A DNA stretch of 64,000 nucleotides from Paraburkholderia sp041321145. GTDB lineage: Bacteria > Pseudomonadota > Gammaproteobacteria > Burkholderiales > Burkholderiaceae. This document shows positions 24,270 to 32,840 of the stretch, in pieces. A program made the translations under genes and the position numbers. The DNA lies in the NCBI RefSeq assembly GCF_041321145.1, contig NZ_JBGGWA010000004.1:530565-594564 (forward strand), given 5' to 3'. The notes under the pieces were generated by a model. It made no database searches and was not told the origin of the DNA. It saw only the letters and a program-made list of their open reading frames with translations. Every line of letters starts with the position of its first letter. Positions within the stretch are counted from its first letter, which is position 1.

Positions 24270-25427
24270 TCACGCGTGATTCGCGCGCCGCTTGAGCCAC
24301 ACATGTTCGACGACATAGGCGAGCCACACCAGCGCCGCGTACGGCCAGATCCACGCGAGCCAGTGCGCGAGGCCATTGAAGTGCAGATAACGCCCTTGCC
24401 GCCAGTCGGCCAGCACGACGTCGAAATACGGATTCACCGGCAGCAGATTGACGAACACCAGCGCGACCGTCAGCGCGCAGGCCGCGAGCGCCGCGCGCGA
24501 CCTGCGCCGCAACCGCAGCGCCAGGAGCGCGGCAATGGTGCCGCCGACAAGCCCCACCAGCGCGCCGGGCGTCGCCCAGTCGAACGCAAGGCCGGATTGC
24601 GACTGCAGGAAAGTCGCGCCCACTTTCACGCACAAGGTCGTGACGATAAACGCGAGCAACAGACGCACCCGCGGAGCATGACGGCGGATCGGCAACGACG
24701 CCAGCGCGAGCGCGGCGAACAGATTGAGCGTGGTGATGACGGCTTCCCAGGCGTCGTCGGGCAGCCAGGCGGCGGCCAGCACGGGCCACGTGCCGACGTG
24801 CCAGCCCGGCGGTGTCCACGCGAGCAACGCATCTTGCGTCGTCGAATCGAAACGCAGCCACAGCGCGCGCGGCCAGTTGCCGAGACCGAACAGACGCGGC
24901 GCCGGGTACATCGTCGCGAACGGCCATAAGGCGACGAGGCAGCCAAGCGCCGCCCTGTCCCGCTCGAACCACAGGAGCCGCAAACGCCGCAGCAAGCCGC
25001 GATCGAGCAGCGCACCGGTGGCGGGCGACATGATCGCCGCACCGAGCAGCGCGCCGAGTACATTGGCAGCCAGATCGAGGTTGGAGGCGACGCGGGTCGG
25101 CAGATAGGTCTGCACCGCTTCCATCGCACCCGACAGCAAGCCGCCGAGTACGAAGGCCAACGCGACCGCCGGCGTGCCGCGCCAGCGCGGATAGACCGCG
25201 AGCACCACCAACGCGCCGAACGGCATGTAGCCGAGCACGTTGGTGACGACGTCGAACGCCGTGAGGTACTGCGGCATGGGATCGAACAGATACGCGAACG
25301 GAGCGAGGCCGAGCGAACGCCAGCCGGAAAACGGATACCACGAACCGTAGACGATCAGCGCGGCATACAACCCCAGCGCCTGGCGGGCGAACGCAGAGGG
25401 ACGGCGCAGCCAGGGTTTTTCGCTCAT
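24270..25427 (-). CDS. VanZ-family integral membrane protein
   Basis: 385 residues with about nine hydrophobic helices. The VanZ signature lies in the first 130 residues: DVVTNVLGYMPFGALV, GGLLSGAMEAVQTYLPTR and NLDLAANVLGALLG. A second membrane half of about 200 residues follows, so this is a long VanZ-like protein rather than the short glycopeptide-resistance type. Function unknown; links to cell-envelope lipids are suspected for the family. Start ATG at 25427 (MSEKPWLRRP); the open frame to 25586 is low-complexity Arg/Pro. It is 31 bases downstream of the MCE auxiliary lipoprotein gene. Confidence 0.82.
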   Translation of the reverse strand: MSEKPWLRRPSAFARQALGLYAALIVYGSWYPFSGWRSLGLAPFAYLFDPMPQYLTAFDVVTNVLGYMPFGALVVLAVYPRWRGTPAVALAFVLGGLLSGAMEAVQTYLPTRVASNLDLAANVLGALLGAAIMSPATGALLDRGLLRRLRLLWFERDRAALGCLVALWPFATMYPAPRLFGLGNWPRALWLRFDSTTQDALLAWTPPGWHVGTWPVLAAAWLPDDAWEAVITTLNLFAALALASLPIRRHAPRVRLLLAFIVTTLCVKVGATFLQSQSGLAFDWATPGALVGLVGGTIAALLALRLRRRSRAALAACALTVALVFVNLLPVNPYFDVVLADWRQGRYLHFNGLAHWLAWIWPYAALVWLAYVVEHVWLKRRANHA

Positions 25428-25458
25428 GCAGCGCTCCGTTGCGCGCGCTGCAAGCCCG

Positions 25459-26085
25459 TCATTGCGCGGCGACCAGCGCCTGCACGCCGAGCCACGCGCC
25501 GATCTGGGCAACGAGATCGTCGCTGGCCGCGGCGAGCGCCTGCGCGCCGCCGGCGGCGTCCGCCGAACTGGCCGGCGCGCGCGCAATAAACGTGCGCTGG
25601 CCGATCACCTTGCCGTTTTGCGTCAGCGTGGCGCGCGCGGTGACCGCGGCGTGGCTTTCCGACTGGCTGTCGAAGACCTGTTCGAACTGGCTCAGATCGA
25701 CCTTCAGCACCGGGGCGCGCACGCCGTCGGCACCGGTCAGCACCGTGCCACGCGAACTGAGCGCGCCGCGCAGACGCTGAGTCAGCAGTTGCGACGGCGC
25801 CATGGTCCAGTGACTATTGGCGTACGACGCGGTCTGCTGCGCATCGGCGTAGCTGAGCCGGTAAATCAGCTTGTCGGACTCGAGGGTGTCGGGCGCACTG
25901 ACATCGAGCACCTTCACCGCCGGCAGCGGACCGGCCGAGGCCGCCGGATTCGGCGGCCCGAAGTCGTAGCGGATATCCGAGAGCGCCGCGGGCGTACCGG
26001 CGCATCCCGCAGCCAACACGCTGAACGCGAGGCATACCGCAAGCGCGGCGCTCGAGGACAACAATCGGTAAGTCGAGCGTGACAT
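25459..26085 (-). CDS. ABC-type transport auxiliary lipoprotein of an MCE system (PqiC-like)
   Basis: 208 residues. A lipoprotein signal ends in the lipobox LAAGC. The mature part has the pattern of DUF330/ABC-auxiliary lipoproteins: VLDVSAPDTLES, LIYRLSYADAQ, YANSHWTMAPSQLLTQRL. It likely sits on the inner leaflet of the outer membrane and completes an MCE lipid-transfer bridge. Last gene of the four-gene operon, 29 bases after the MCE gene. Confidence 0.85.
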   Translation of the reverse strand: MSRSTYRLLSSSAALAVCLAFSVLAAGCAGTPAALSDIRYDFGPPNPAASAGPLPAVKVLDVSAPDTLESDKLIYRLSYADAQQTASYANSHWTMAPSQLLTQRLRGALSSRGTVLTGADGVRAPVLKVDLSQFEQVFDSQSESHAAVTARATLTQNGKVIGQRTFIARAPASSADAAGGAQALAAASDDLVAQIGAWLGVQALVAAQ

Positions 26086-26114
26086 GAGAATCTTCCTTTC
26101 TTCTAACCTTCAAA

Positions 26115-27077
26115 TCATTTAGCAGCGCGCGCGGCGGGCCACGTAAAGCCGGCTTCGCCTGGTCCCGGCGCCGCACCCGGCGCGCCGAACAGCACGCTGC
26201 GCGGATTGGTGCTGAACGTGTCGGCGGCACGGTCCACCGAGCGGGCCGCCGAGCGCACGTCTTCGGCGAGCGAATTGACGCGCGGCAGCGTGTCGTAACC
26301 CACCCGCGACGACAGGTCCTGCAACGAGCCGTCCATCGACGCCAGCGCGTCGCCCGCCTGCTGCGCCGCCGTGCCGACCTTGTTCAGGTTGGACTCGAAC
26401 GGGCCGTCCGGGCGATTCAGACTGGTGATCAACTGATTAGTCGACGCCAGCGTGCGGTCCAGTCCATTGAGCGTGGCGGGCAGCTTCCCGGCTGCCGGCG
26501 CCATCTGCTGGGTCAGCGTGGCGACACCGTCGGCAGCTTTCTGGATGCTTGCCGCCGTGCCGTGCAACTGGCTGACCATTTCCGGCGACAACAGATTGTC
26601 GACGTCGTCTGCGACTTTTTCCAGTTTGCGCAGCAAAACGTCGCCGCGCTGCTGCAACTGATCGAGCAAGCCAGGATGCATCGGCAATTGCGCCACCTGC
26701 CTGGTCGACGACACCAGCGGCGAAGGATCGCGCCCATTGTCGTCCAGCTGGATGAAGGCGATACCCGTCACGCCCTGAAAACCCAGGCTGCCGAAAGTCG
26801 AGTGCGTAATCGGCGCGTGCGTGTCGACGAGGATGCGGATCACAATCTGTCCCGGATGATCCGGATCGAATTTGATCGACTGCACCTTGCCGACATCGAG
26901 CCCGCGGTAGCGCACCGCCGCATCGGTATAGAGCCCCGTGACGTTGGTGCGCGCGATCAGATCGTACGGCACCCGCACCGACCGGTCGACGTTGAACAAA
27001 AAAGCCGCTACTGCGATTGCAGCCAGCAAGGCCACTGTGAAGATCCCTGCCCAGAAGGCATGTGATTTGTTTTCCAT
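26115..27077 (-). CDS. MCE-domain lipid transport protein (MlaD-like)
   Basis: 320 residues. One N-terminal helix (AFWAGIFTVALLAAIAVAAF, about 7-26) anchors it in the inner membrane. The MCE domain spans about 35-120, with YRGLDVGKVQSIKFD and the GFQGVTGIAFIQLD strand. A long helical region with heptads (about 145-290) may form the coiled-coil tube seen in other MCE proteins, followed by a Pro/Gly/Ala-rich tail. Start ATG at 27077 (MENKSHAF). It lies 16 bases after the ATPase gene. Confidence 0.88.
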   Translation of the reverse strand: MENKSHAFWAGIFTVALLAAIAVAAFLFNVDRSVRVPYDLIARTNVTGLYTDAAVRYRGLDVGKVQSIKFDPDHPGQIVIRILVDTHAPITHSTFGSLGFQGVTGIAFIQLDDNGRDPSPLVSSTRQVAQLPMHPGLLDQLQQRGDVLLRKLEKVADDVDNLLSPEMVSQLHGTAASIQKAADGVATLTQQMAPAAGKLPATLNGLDRTLASTNQLITSLNRPDGPFESNLNKVGTAAQQAGDALASMDGSLQDLSSRVGYDTLPRVNSLAEDVRSAARSVDRAADTFSTNPRSVLFGAPGAAPGPGEAGFTWPAARAAK

Positions 27078-27093
27078 TGTCAGGTTCCCTGGT

Positions 27094-27972
27094 TCACAGC
27101 GGCAATTCGGACGATGCCGATTCGAGCGCCGCACGCGGCAATTTCGCGCGGCGTTCCGGCGGCAGCGCCTGCAATGCACGACGCCCGCGCAGGCCGAGGA
27201 AATATTCGCGGATGAAAGGATGATCGACCCCCGCCGCCTCTTCGACCGGCGCGGCGACCAGCACCTTGCGATCCGCCAGCACGGCGACGCGGGTGGAGAG
27301 CGCGATCATCGTGTCGAGATCGTGCGTGACCATCACCACCGTAAGGCCAAGCGCGCGATGCAGCGCGGAAATCAGTTCGACGAATTCATCGGAGGCCTGC
27401 GGATCCAGACCGGCGGTCGGCTCGTCGAGAAACAGCAGTTCGGGTTCGAGCGCGATGGCGCGGGCAATGCCCACGCGCTTGACCATCCCGCCGGAAAGCG
27501 CCGACGGCATTTTCGACGCATGCTTGCACGGCAAGCCGACCATCTCCAGCTTGAGCATCACAATGTCGCGCAACAGGTCTTCGGGCACCTTGCCGAGTTC
27601 GCGCAAGGGCTGCGCGATGTTGTCGAACACCGAGAGCGACGAGAACAGCGCGCCGCGCTGAAACAGCATCCCGGAGCGGCTGCGCATCAGCAGCGCGGTT
27701 TCCGGCGAAATGGTCGCCAGGTTCTCGCCGAACAGCTTGATGGTTCCGGACGACGGCCGCTCCAGACCGAGAATCTGCCGCACCAGCGTAGTCTTGCCCG
27801 AGCCTGAACCGCCGACGATCGAGACGATCTCGCCGCGCCGTACATCGAAATTCAGGTGCTGGTGCACGATGTTGCGGCCATAGCGCTTGGTGATGTCGAT
27901 CACCTCGATCACCGGCTCGGCGATCTCGGGCATCGGTTGGCCGCGTACGGTCTGGGTGAGTGGCGCGATCAT
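27094..27972 (-). CDS. MCE-system ABC ATPase (MlaF-like)
   Basis: 292 residues. Walker A is GGSGSGKTT near 54-62; the signature is LSGGMVKR, the variant typical of MlaF/Ttg2A; Walker B LLFLDEPTAGLDP; switch histidine in VTHDLDT. The ATG at 27972 overlaps the permease stop by four bases (ATGA). The C-terminal tail (about residues 255-292) is basic and Ala-rich. It powers phospholipid movement through the permease encoded just upstream. Confidence 0.9.
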   Translation of the reverse strand: MIAPLTQTVRGQPMPEIAEPVIEVIDITKRYGRNIVHQHLNFDVRRGEIVSIVGGSGSGKTTLVRQILGLERPSSGTIKLFGENLATISPETALLMRSRSGMLFQRGALFSSLSVFDNIAQPLRELGKVPEDLLRDIVMLKLEMVGLPCKHASKMPSALSGGMVKRVGIARAIALEPELLFLDEPTAGLDPQASDEFVELISALHRALGLTVVMVTHDLDTMIALSTRVAVLADRKVLVAAPVEEAAGVDHPFIREYFLGLRGRRALQALPPERRAKLPRAALESASSELPL

Positions 27973-29138
27973 CCGAGCCCCACGTTCTGAAAGAGGATCG
28001 CGAACACCGCGTCCGCGAGAATCACGATGGTGATCGAGGTCACCACCGAGGTCGTCGTGCCTTCGCCGAGACTTTGCGAATTGGCCTTGATACGGAAGCC
28101 GAAGTGACAGCCGACGATCGCGATCAGCATGCCGAACGCGACGCCTTTGCCGAGGCCGATCCACAGATTCGCGATCGGCACGACACCGGGCAATGCGCGC
28201 GCGAAGTAGCTCATGTCGATGCCGAGCACGATCTTCGCGGCGAGCGCGCCGCCCGTCAGCGCGATGATGTTGGTCCACATGACCAGCAGCGGCATGGCCA
28301 CGCCGAGCGCGACCACGCGCGGCAGGATCAGCCGCAGCCCGTGCGGGATGCCCATCACGCGCATGGCATCAAGTTCCTCGGTGACGCGCATCACACCGAT
28401 CTGCGCGGTGATCGCCGACCCCGAGCGGCCCGCCACCAGAATCGCCGACAGCACCGGTCCCAGCTCGCGAATCACCGACAGCCCAAGAATATTGACGATG
28501 TACTGGTTCGCGCCAAACAGCCGCAGCTGTTGCGCGGACAGATAACTGAGCACGATGCCGATCAGGAAAGCGACCAGCGCGGTGATCGGCAACGCCTTGG
28601 TGCCGGCGTTATAGATGTTCGCGGAGATTTCCGTCCAGGGCGTGATTTTCGGTTTGCGCAGGATCGCGAGGAGATCGATCACGACCTGCCCGAGCATGCC
28701 GAATCCACCGTACAGGTGCTCGAAGAACGAAAAGATCGCGAGGCCCAGCCGTGTGAACGGGTCGAACCTGATTACCGGCTCGGCCTTTTCACGCACCGTA
28801 TCGAGCAGCGCGATGCGCTCGAAAATGTCGCGTTGCGTATCCGTGAGGGTGGTGTCCGGAGGCATCTTGTGGCCCCACACGCGCCACAACGCCTGGCCGC
28901 CGACGTGGTCCATCCGGTCGATGCGCGACAGATCCCATTGACGGATGCCTTCGGCGCCGACCAGCGAGCGCAACAGCGGGATCACGTGGCCGGTGGCCTT
29001 ATCGCGTGCGAGCGCGAGCGCCGTCCACTGGCCCGAGAGCCGGACGATCTTGCCTTGGCTGCCTGCCGCGACTTCGAGGCCGGGCGGAGTGTCGTAGTTC
29101 AAGGATCGCTGGAATCTGGTGATCGGATTAGGGGTCAT
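27969..29138 (-). CDS. MCE-system permease (MlaE-like) with N-terminal STAS-like domain
   Basis: 389 residues. The first 115 have no membrane helix and resemble a STAS domain (LVGAEGIRQWDLSRIDRMDH), the role played by separate MlaB in other systems. The permease part follows with the MlaE signatures SAQQLRLFGANQYIVN, LSVIRELGPVLSAILVAGRSG and the EELDAMRVMGI coupling region. Start ATG at 29138 (MTPNPITRF). It is first in the operon permease-ATPase-MCE-lipoprotein and is divergent from birA with 70 bases between starts. Confidence 0.88.
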   Translation of the reverse strand: MTPNPITRFQRSLNYDTPPGLEVAAGSQGKIVRLSGQWTALALARDKATGHVIPLLRSLVGAEGIRQWDLSRIDRMDHVGGQALWRVWGHKMPPDTTLTDTQRDIFERIALLDTVREKAEPVIRFDPFTRLGLAIFSFFEHLYGGFGMLGQVVIDLLAILRKPKITPWTEISANIYNAGTKALPITALVAFLIGIVLSYLSAQQLRLFGANQYIVNILGLSVIRELGPVLSAILVAGRSGSAITAQIGVMRVTEELDAMRVMGIPHGLRLILPRVVALGVAMPLLVMWTNIIALTGGALAAKIVLGIDMSYFARALPGVVPIANLWIGLGKGVAFGMLIAIVGCHFGFRIKANSQSLGEGTTTSVVTSITIVILADAVFAILFQNVGLG

Positions 29139-29195
29139 TGTAACGAAGGCGCGGCGGATGAACCGTGCTCGCGGGCTCGCAGCGTTCGCTGTCGC

Positions 29196-29201
29196 TACAA
29201 T
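29196..29201 (+). promoter_or_regulatory. -10-like box very close to the birA start
   Basis: TACAAT seven bases before the ATG at 29209. If used, transcription would begin at or next to the start codon, giving a leaderless or nearly leaderless message. No convincing -35 is visible (GGGCTC at 17-base spacing). Confidence 0.4.
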
Positions 29202-29208
29202 ATGAGAC

Positions 29209-30114
29209 ATGAACGCTTCCAAGACCCCGCCCCAAGCCGCCGCGGCTTCCGACTGGCGTATCGATCGCGAGCGCGCCGTCGCGCTATTCGGTCCGCACGC
29301 GCATGACTGGCCGATCGAGATCGTCGAGGAAACCGGCTCGACCAACGCCGACCTGATGACGCGCGTCAAAGCATTGCCGCGCAAAGCCGGTGCACTGCCG
29401 CGGCCGATCGTGCGGGTCGCGTATCTGCAAACTGCTGGCCGTGGCCGCCGTGGCCGTCCCTGGTATGCGGAGCCGGGTAATGCGCTGCTGTTTTCGGTGG
29501 CGTGCGTGCTGCCGCGTCCGCTCGAAGGGCTGGCGGGCTTGAGCCTCGCGGTGGGCGTGGCGCTGGTGGACGGGCTGCGCTCGCTGCCGGTTGCCGGGCC
29601 TGGACAGATCGCGCTGAAGTGGCCCAACGATGTGCTGCTCGAAGGCGACAAGCTCGCCGGCATCCTGATCGAAACCGCGTGGAGCACCACCAACGCGAGC
29701 GCCGTGGTGATCGGCATCGGCACCAATGTGAAGGGTGCGGACGAACTCGCCGCCAAAGTCGGCGCGCTGAACGCCGACGTACCGCCGCACGCGCGCGGCA
29801 CCGTACCGACCGCGTTGCAACGTGCGCTGCCCAACGCGAATCTCACGGATACGCTGGCTGCCGAGTTGAACGCGCTCGAACCGGCATTGCAGCGTTTTGG
29901 CGCGGAGGGCTTCGCGCCGTTCCAGGCGCGCTGGAACGCAGTGCATGCTTACGCAGGCCGCGAAGTCGTCCTGCTGGAACAAGGCGAGGAGTTGGCGCGC
30001 GGCGTGGCGGCAGGCGTCGACGAGCGCGGGCAACTGCTGCTCGACACCGCGTCGGGCCGTCAGACCGTCGCGACCGGCGACGTCTCGCTGCGCCTGGCCT
30101 ACGGTGCTGCATGA
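29209..30114 (+). CDS. birA: Biotin--[acetyl-CoA-carboxylase] ligase, without DNA-binding domain
   Basis: 301 residues. The biotin/AMP site QTAGRGRRGRPWYAEPG is near residues 73-89, followed by LKWPNDVLLEGDKLAGILIE, both diagnostic. The N terminus lacks the winged helix of E. coli BirA, so it is a ligase only. The C-terminal SH3-like domain carries GVDERGQLLLDT. It attaches biotin to AccB and other carboxylases. Its stop overlaps the coaX start (ATGA). Confidence 0.92.
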   Translation: MNASKTPPQAAAASDWRIDRERAVALFGPHAHDWPIEIVEETGSTNADLMTRVKALPRKAGALPRPIVRVAYLQTAGRGRRGRPWYAEPGNALLFSVACVLPRPLEGLAGLSLAVGVALVDGLRSLPVAGPGQIALKWPNDVLLEGDKLAGILIETAWSTTNASAVVIGIGTNVKGADELAAKVGALNADVPPHARGTVPTALQRALPNANLTDTLAAELNALEPALQRFGAEGFAPFQARWNAVHAYAGREVVLLEQGEELARGVAAGVDERGQLLLDTASGRQTVATGDVSLRLAYGAA

Positions 30115-30926
30115 CCAGCGGCGCGCCTTATCTTTTGATCGACGCGGGCAATAGCCGCATCAAGTGGGCGCTGATGCAGCCGGACGGCTTGCCAATCGCA
30201 GCCGGCGCGCTAGCGCACGGCGGCGCGGACCAACCTGACTGGCCGAATTTGCCGGCGCCGGGCGGCGCATGGATATCGAACGTCGCGGGCGAAGGTGTCG
30301 CTGCGCGGATTGCCGCACTACTCGACGTTCACTGGCCGCAACTGCCGCGCACGACGATCCGCGCATGCGCACGGCAATGCGGCGTGACCAATAGCTACAC
30401 GACGCCGCATGCACTCGGCAGCGACCGCTGGGCCGGCCTGATTGGCGCGCACGCGGCGTTTCCCGGCGAGGATTTGCTGATTGCGACGTTCGGCACGGCG
30501 ACCACGCTTGAAGCGTTGCGTGCGGACGGCAGCTTTGTCGGCGGCCTGATTGCACCAGGCTGGACCTTGATGATGCGATCACTGGGCGAGCACACGGCGC
30601 AACTGCCGACGCTCGACGCCAACGCGGCCCGCGGTCTGCTCGACGCGGGCAGCACGCCTCGCGCAGAGCGTCGAGGCCCCTTCTTCGCCACCGATACGCC
30701 GCGCTCGTTGTCGGCCGGTTGCACGTTGGCACAAGCCGGTTTGATCGAGCGGATGTGGCGGGACGTGCAGGATGAATGGCAGGTGCCGGTGCGCCTGGTG
30801 GCGAGTGGCGGCGCGGCGGACGAAGTGACAAGCGCGCTGAAAGTACCGCATACTCGCCACGATTCGCTGGTGCTGTCGGGGCTCGCGCTGATTGCCGCCG
30901 AGCACGCGACTGAACGCGACACCTGA
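30111..30926 (+). CDS. coaX: Type III pantothenate kinase
   Basis: 271 residues, ASKHA fold. The phosphate-1 motif is LIDAGNSRIKWAL, the family motif GSDRWAGLIGA is intact and the phosphate-2 region is FGTATTLEAL with GLIAPG after it. It carries out the first step of coenzyme A synthesis. The ATG at 30111 overlaps the birA stop by four bases, so the two cofactor genes are coupled. Confidence 0.92.
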   Translation: MTSGAPYLLIDAGNSRIKWALMQPDGLPIAAGALAHGGADQPDWPNLPAPGGAWISNVAGEGVAARIAALLDVHWPQLPRTTIRACARQCGVTNSYTTPHALGSDRWAGLIGAHAAFPGEDLLIATFGTATTLEALRADGSFVGGLIAPGWTLMMRSLGEHTAQLPTLDANAARGLLDAGSTPRAERRGPFFATDTPRSLSAGCTLAQAGLIERMWRDVQDEWQVPVRLVASGGAADEVTSALKVPHTRHDSLVLSGLALIAAEHATERDT

Positions 30927-30980
30927 ATCGCGGCCATGGAAATAACGGCGGCACAACTTCTGGACGGGGGAATATTAACG

Positions 30981-31220
30981 ATGCTGCGCTGGCTGATCGC
31001 CATATTGTTTCTTGCCAATATGCTGGCATTCGTCGCGATGCGCGGCGTATTCGGCCCGACGCCCACAGCCGGCGGCCGCGAGCCGAACCACCTGAACCGT
31101 CAGGTCCATCCGGAGTGGGTGAAGGTGCGCCCCGTCACAGCAGCCGAAGCCGCCGACCAGGCGGTAGTAGGCGGCCCCGCGCCGGCGGCGCCGATAGCGG
31201 CATCGGCTTTGCCGCATTAA
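30981..31220 (+). CDS. Small membrane-anchored protein downstream of coaX
   Basis: 79 residues from the ATG at 30981 (MLRWLIAILF), with GGGGGA nine bases upstream; an in-frame ATG at 30936 lacks a site. One N-terminal helix (about 2-20) is followed by a polar tail rich in Pro and Ala, with HLNRQVHPEWVKVRPVT as the most structured part. It resembles the anchor region of a SPOR-type protein but has no SPOR domain. Probably the third gene of the birA-coaX unit. Function unknown. Confidence 0.6.
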   Translation: MLRWLIAILFLANMLAFVAMRGVFGPTPTAGGREPNHLNRQVHPEWVKVRPVTAAEAADQAVVGGPAPAAPIAASALPH

Positions 31221-31311
31221 AGAAGCGGCGGAGGGTGCGAGAAGTACCGCTGGGTGCCGGCATCCGGCCTGGCATCGGCGGACAGAACAACGTGCCGCCC
31301 ACGCAAAAACA

Positions 31312-31794
31312 TCACCCTTGCGCTCGAACTTTGTTCAACAACGCCGTGGTCGAGCGCTCATGCTCGAAGGGAATCGCCAAAGCCTTGCCACCCCAACCCC
31401 GCACGATCGCCGACTCCGGCAAAACATCCATATCGTAGTCACCGCCTTTAACGAGCACATCCGGACGCAGCACCGAAATCAACTCGACAGGCGTCTTCTC
31501 GCCGAAGCAGACAACATAATCGACGCTCTCCAGAGCCGCCAACAAAGCCATCCGATCGGCCTCGTTATTGATAGGGCGGTCATCGCCCTTGCCTAGCATG
31601 CGCACTGAAGCATCACTATTGACGCCGACAATCAGGCAAGCGCCCAAAGCCTTGGCATCGGCAAGATAAGTCACATGCCCGCGATGCAGGATATCGAACA
31701 CCCCGTTGGTAAACACGACCGGCGCGGGCATCGAAGCGCGAAGCTTCACCAACGCGTCGCGCGTAAAAATCTTGCGTTCAAAAGTGGCAGCCAT
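31312..31794 (-). CDS. rfaE2: D-glycero-beta-D-manno-heptose 1-phosphate adenylyltransferase
   Basis: 160 residues, equal to the C-terminal domain of E. coli HldE as a separate protein. The nucleotidyltransferase motif is NGVFDILHRGHVTYL with the HxGH signature, and VNSDASVRMLGKGDDRPINN, VLVKGGDYD and STTALLNKV complete it. It makes ADP-heptose for lipopolysaccharide inner core. The kinase half (rfaE1/hldA) is not in the window, the usual Burkholderia arrangement. ATG at 31794 chosen by homology; the frame to 31854 adds a basic leader. Confidence 0.9.
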   Translation of the reverse strand: MAATFERKIFTRDALVKLRASMPAPVVFTNGVFDILHRGHVTYLADAKALGACLIVGVNSDASVRMLGKGDDRPINNEADRMALLAALESVDYVVCFGEKTPVELISVLRPDVLVKGGDYDMDVLPESAIVRGWGGKALAIPFEHERSTTALLNKVRAQG

Positions 31795-31854
31795 GACGAA
31801 GTCGGAAAGAAAAAAGAAGTGCCGCCACGATACACGCCGCACGGCATGAAGCAA

Positions 31855-31894
31855 AACGGCCCAGCAAGCTCATGCCTGCCGGGCCGTTCTTAAA
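31855..31894 (-). terminator. Rho-independent terminator after the di-iron protein gene
   Basis: Eight-base stem AACGGCCC/GGGCCGTT with an extended GCA/TGC inner part. On the minus strand the stem ends in GGGCCGTTTTGC, giving a short T run. It lies about 75 bases after the gene ending at 31968. Confidence 0.65.
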
Positions 31895-31967
31895 ACTTTA
31901 GAAGCAGTCTTTGGTGCGAGCGCCGAATCTAACCCGAATCTAACCTCAACCCGCTGACTTCAACCCA

Positions 31968-32840
31968 TCAAGCCGGCTGTTCAGCCGATTTCTGATCGGC
32001 CTGCAAGCGCGCGACCACTTCCTTGCGGTAGCGGTTCAATTCCTGCGCCGTATTGAACGTGCGCTCGAACAGAATCGACAGGTTGTGCAGAATCCGCTCG
32101 ACCACCTTCTTTTCCCAGCCGTCGTCGAAACGGATCTGGTCGTCGAGCCAGCGTTCGAGCCATTCCGGATCCGGCAGACGCGATTGGATCGTGTCGCGCG
32201 GGAACAGCGCCTGGTTGACGTGCAGGTTGGTCGGATGCAACGGCTTTTCCGTACGGCGCGCCGATGCCATCAGGACGCCGATCTTGGCGAACGCAGCACG
32301 CGCGATGTCGCCGGTTTGCGCCATTGCTTTCTTCATGTAGCGCAGATACGCGCCGCCATGACGCGCTTCGTCGCGCGAAATGGTTTCGTAGATGTGCTTG
32401 ATGACCGGCTCGGTGTGCCATTCGGCCGCACGGCGGTACCAGTGATTCAGGCGGATTTCGCCGCAGAAGTGCAGCATGAGCGTTTCGAGCGGCGGCGCCG
32501 GATCGAATTCGAAGCGCACCGCGTGCAGTTCTTCTTCGGTCGGGCACATTTCCGGCTTGAAACGGCGCAGATATTCCATCAGCACCAGCGAATGCTTCTG
32601 TTCTTCGAAGAACCACACGCTCATGAACGCAGAGAAATCGCTATCGTGATGGTTGTCACGCAGAAACATTTCCGTAGCGGGCAATGCTGACCATTCGGTG
32701 ATCGCGTTCATCTTGATCGTCGCGGCCTGCTCGTCGGTCAATAGCGATGCATCGAACTTGTCCCAGGGAATGTCTTTCTCCATGTCCCATCGAACGGATT
32801 CGAGCGATTTATAAAGTTCCGGATAAAGCATGGTGTTCAT
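31968..32840 (-). CDS. Ferritin-like di-iron carboxylate protein (acyl-ACP desaturase-like)
   Basis: 290 residues. Two helix motifs that bind a di-iron centre are visible: FFEEQKHS near residues 82-89 and SRDEARHGG near 165-173, an E/D-E-x-x-H pair like that of plant and mycobacterial acyl-ACP desaturases and other ferritin-like oxidases. Further glutamates sit in ITEWSALPATEMFL and CGEIRLNHWY. An oxidase or desaturase role is inferred; a storage ferritin is unlikely from size. The ATG at 32840 has GGGGGGA seven bases upstream; the longer frame to 32951 is not used. It stands alone with a 583-base gap upstream and a terminator downstream. Confidence 0.75.
   Translation of the reverse strand: MNTMLYPELYKSLESVRWDMEKDIPWDKFDASLLTDEQAATIKMNAITEWSALPATEMFLRDNHHDSDFSAFMSVWFFEEQKHSLVLMEYLRRFKPEMCPTEEELHAVRFEFDPAPPLETLMLHFCGEIRLNHWYRRAAEWHTEPVIKHIYETISRDEARHGGAYLRYMKKAMAQTGDIARAAFAKIGVLMASARRTEKPLHPTNLHVNQALFPRDTIQSRLPDPEWLERWLDDQIRFDDGWEKKVVERILHNLSILFERTFNTAQELNRYRKEVVARLQADQKSAEQPA

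Noticed and set aside
24136..25341. Extension of the ferredoxin frame upstream to 509 residues
   Set aside because: The added part is Arg/Ala-rich and overlaps the VanZ-family gene; the ferredoxin family begins at 24135.
30936..30980. Earlier start for the small membrane protein after coaX
   Set aside because: No ribosome site, and the helix-plus-tail form starts at 30981.
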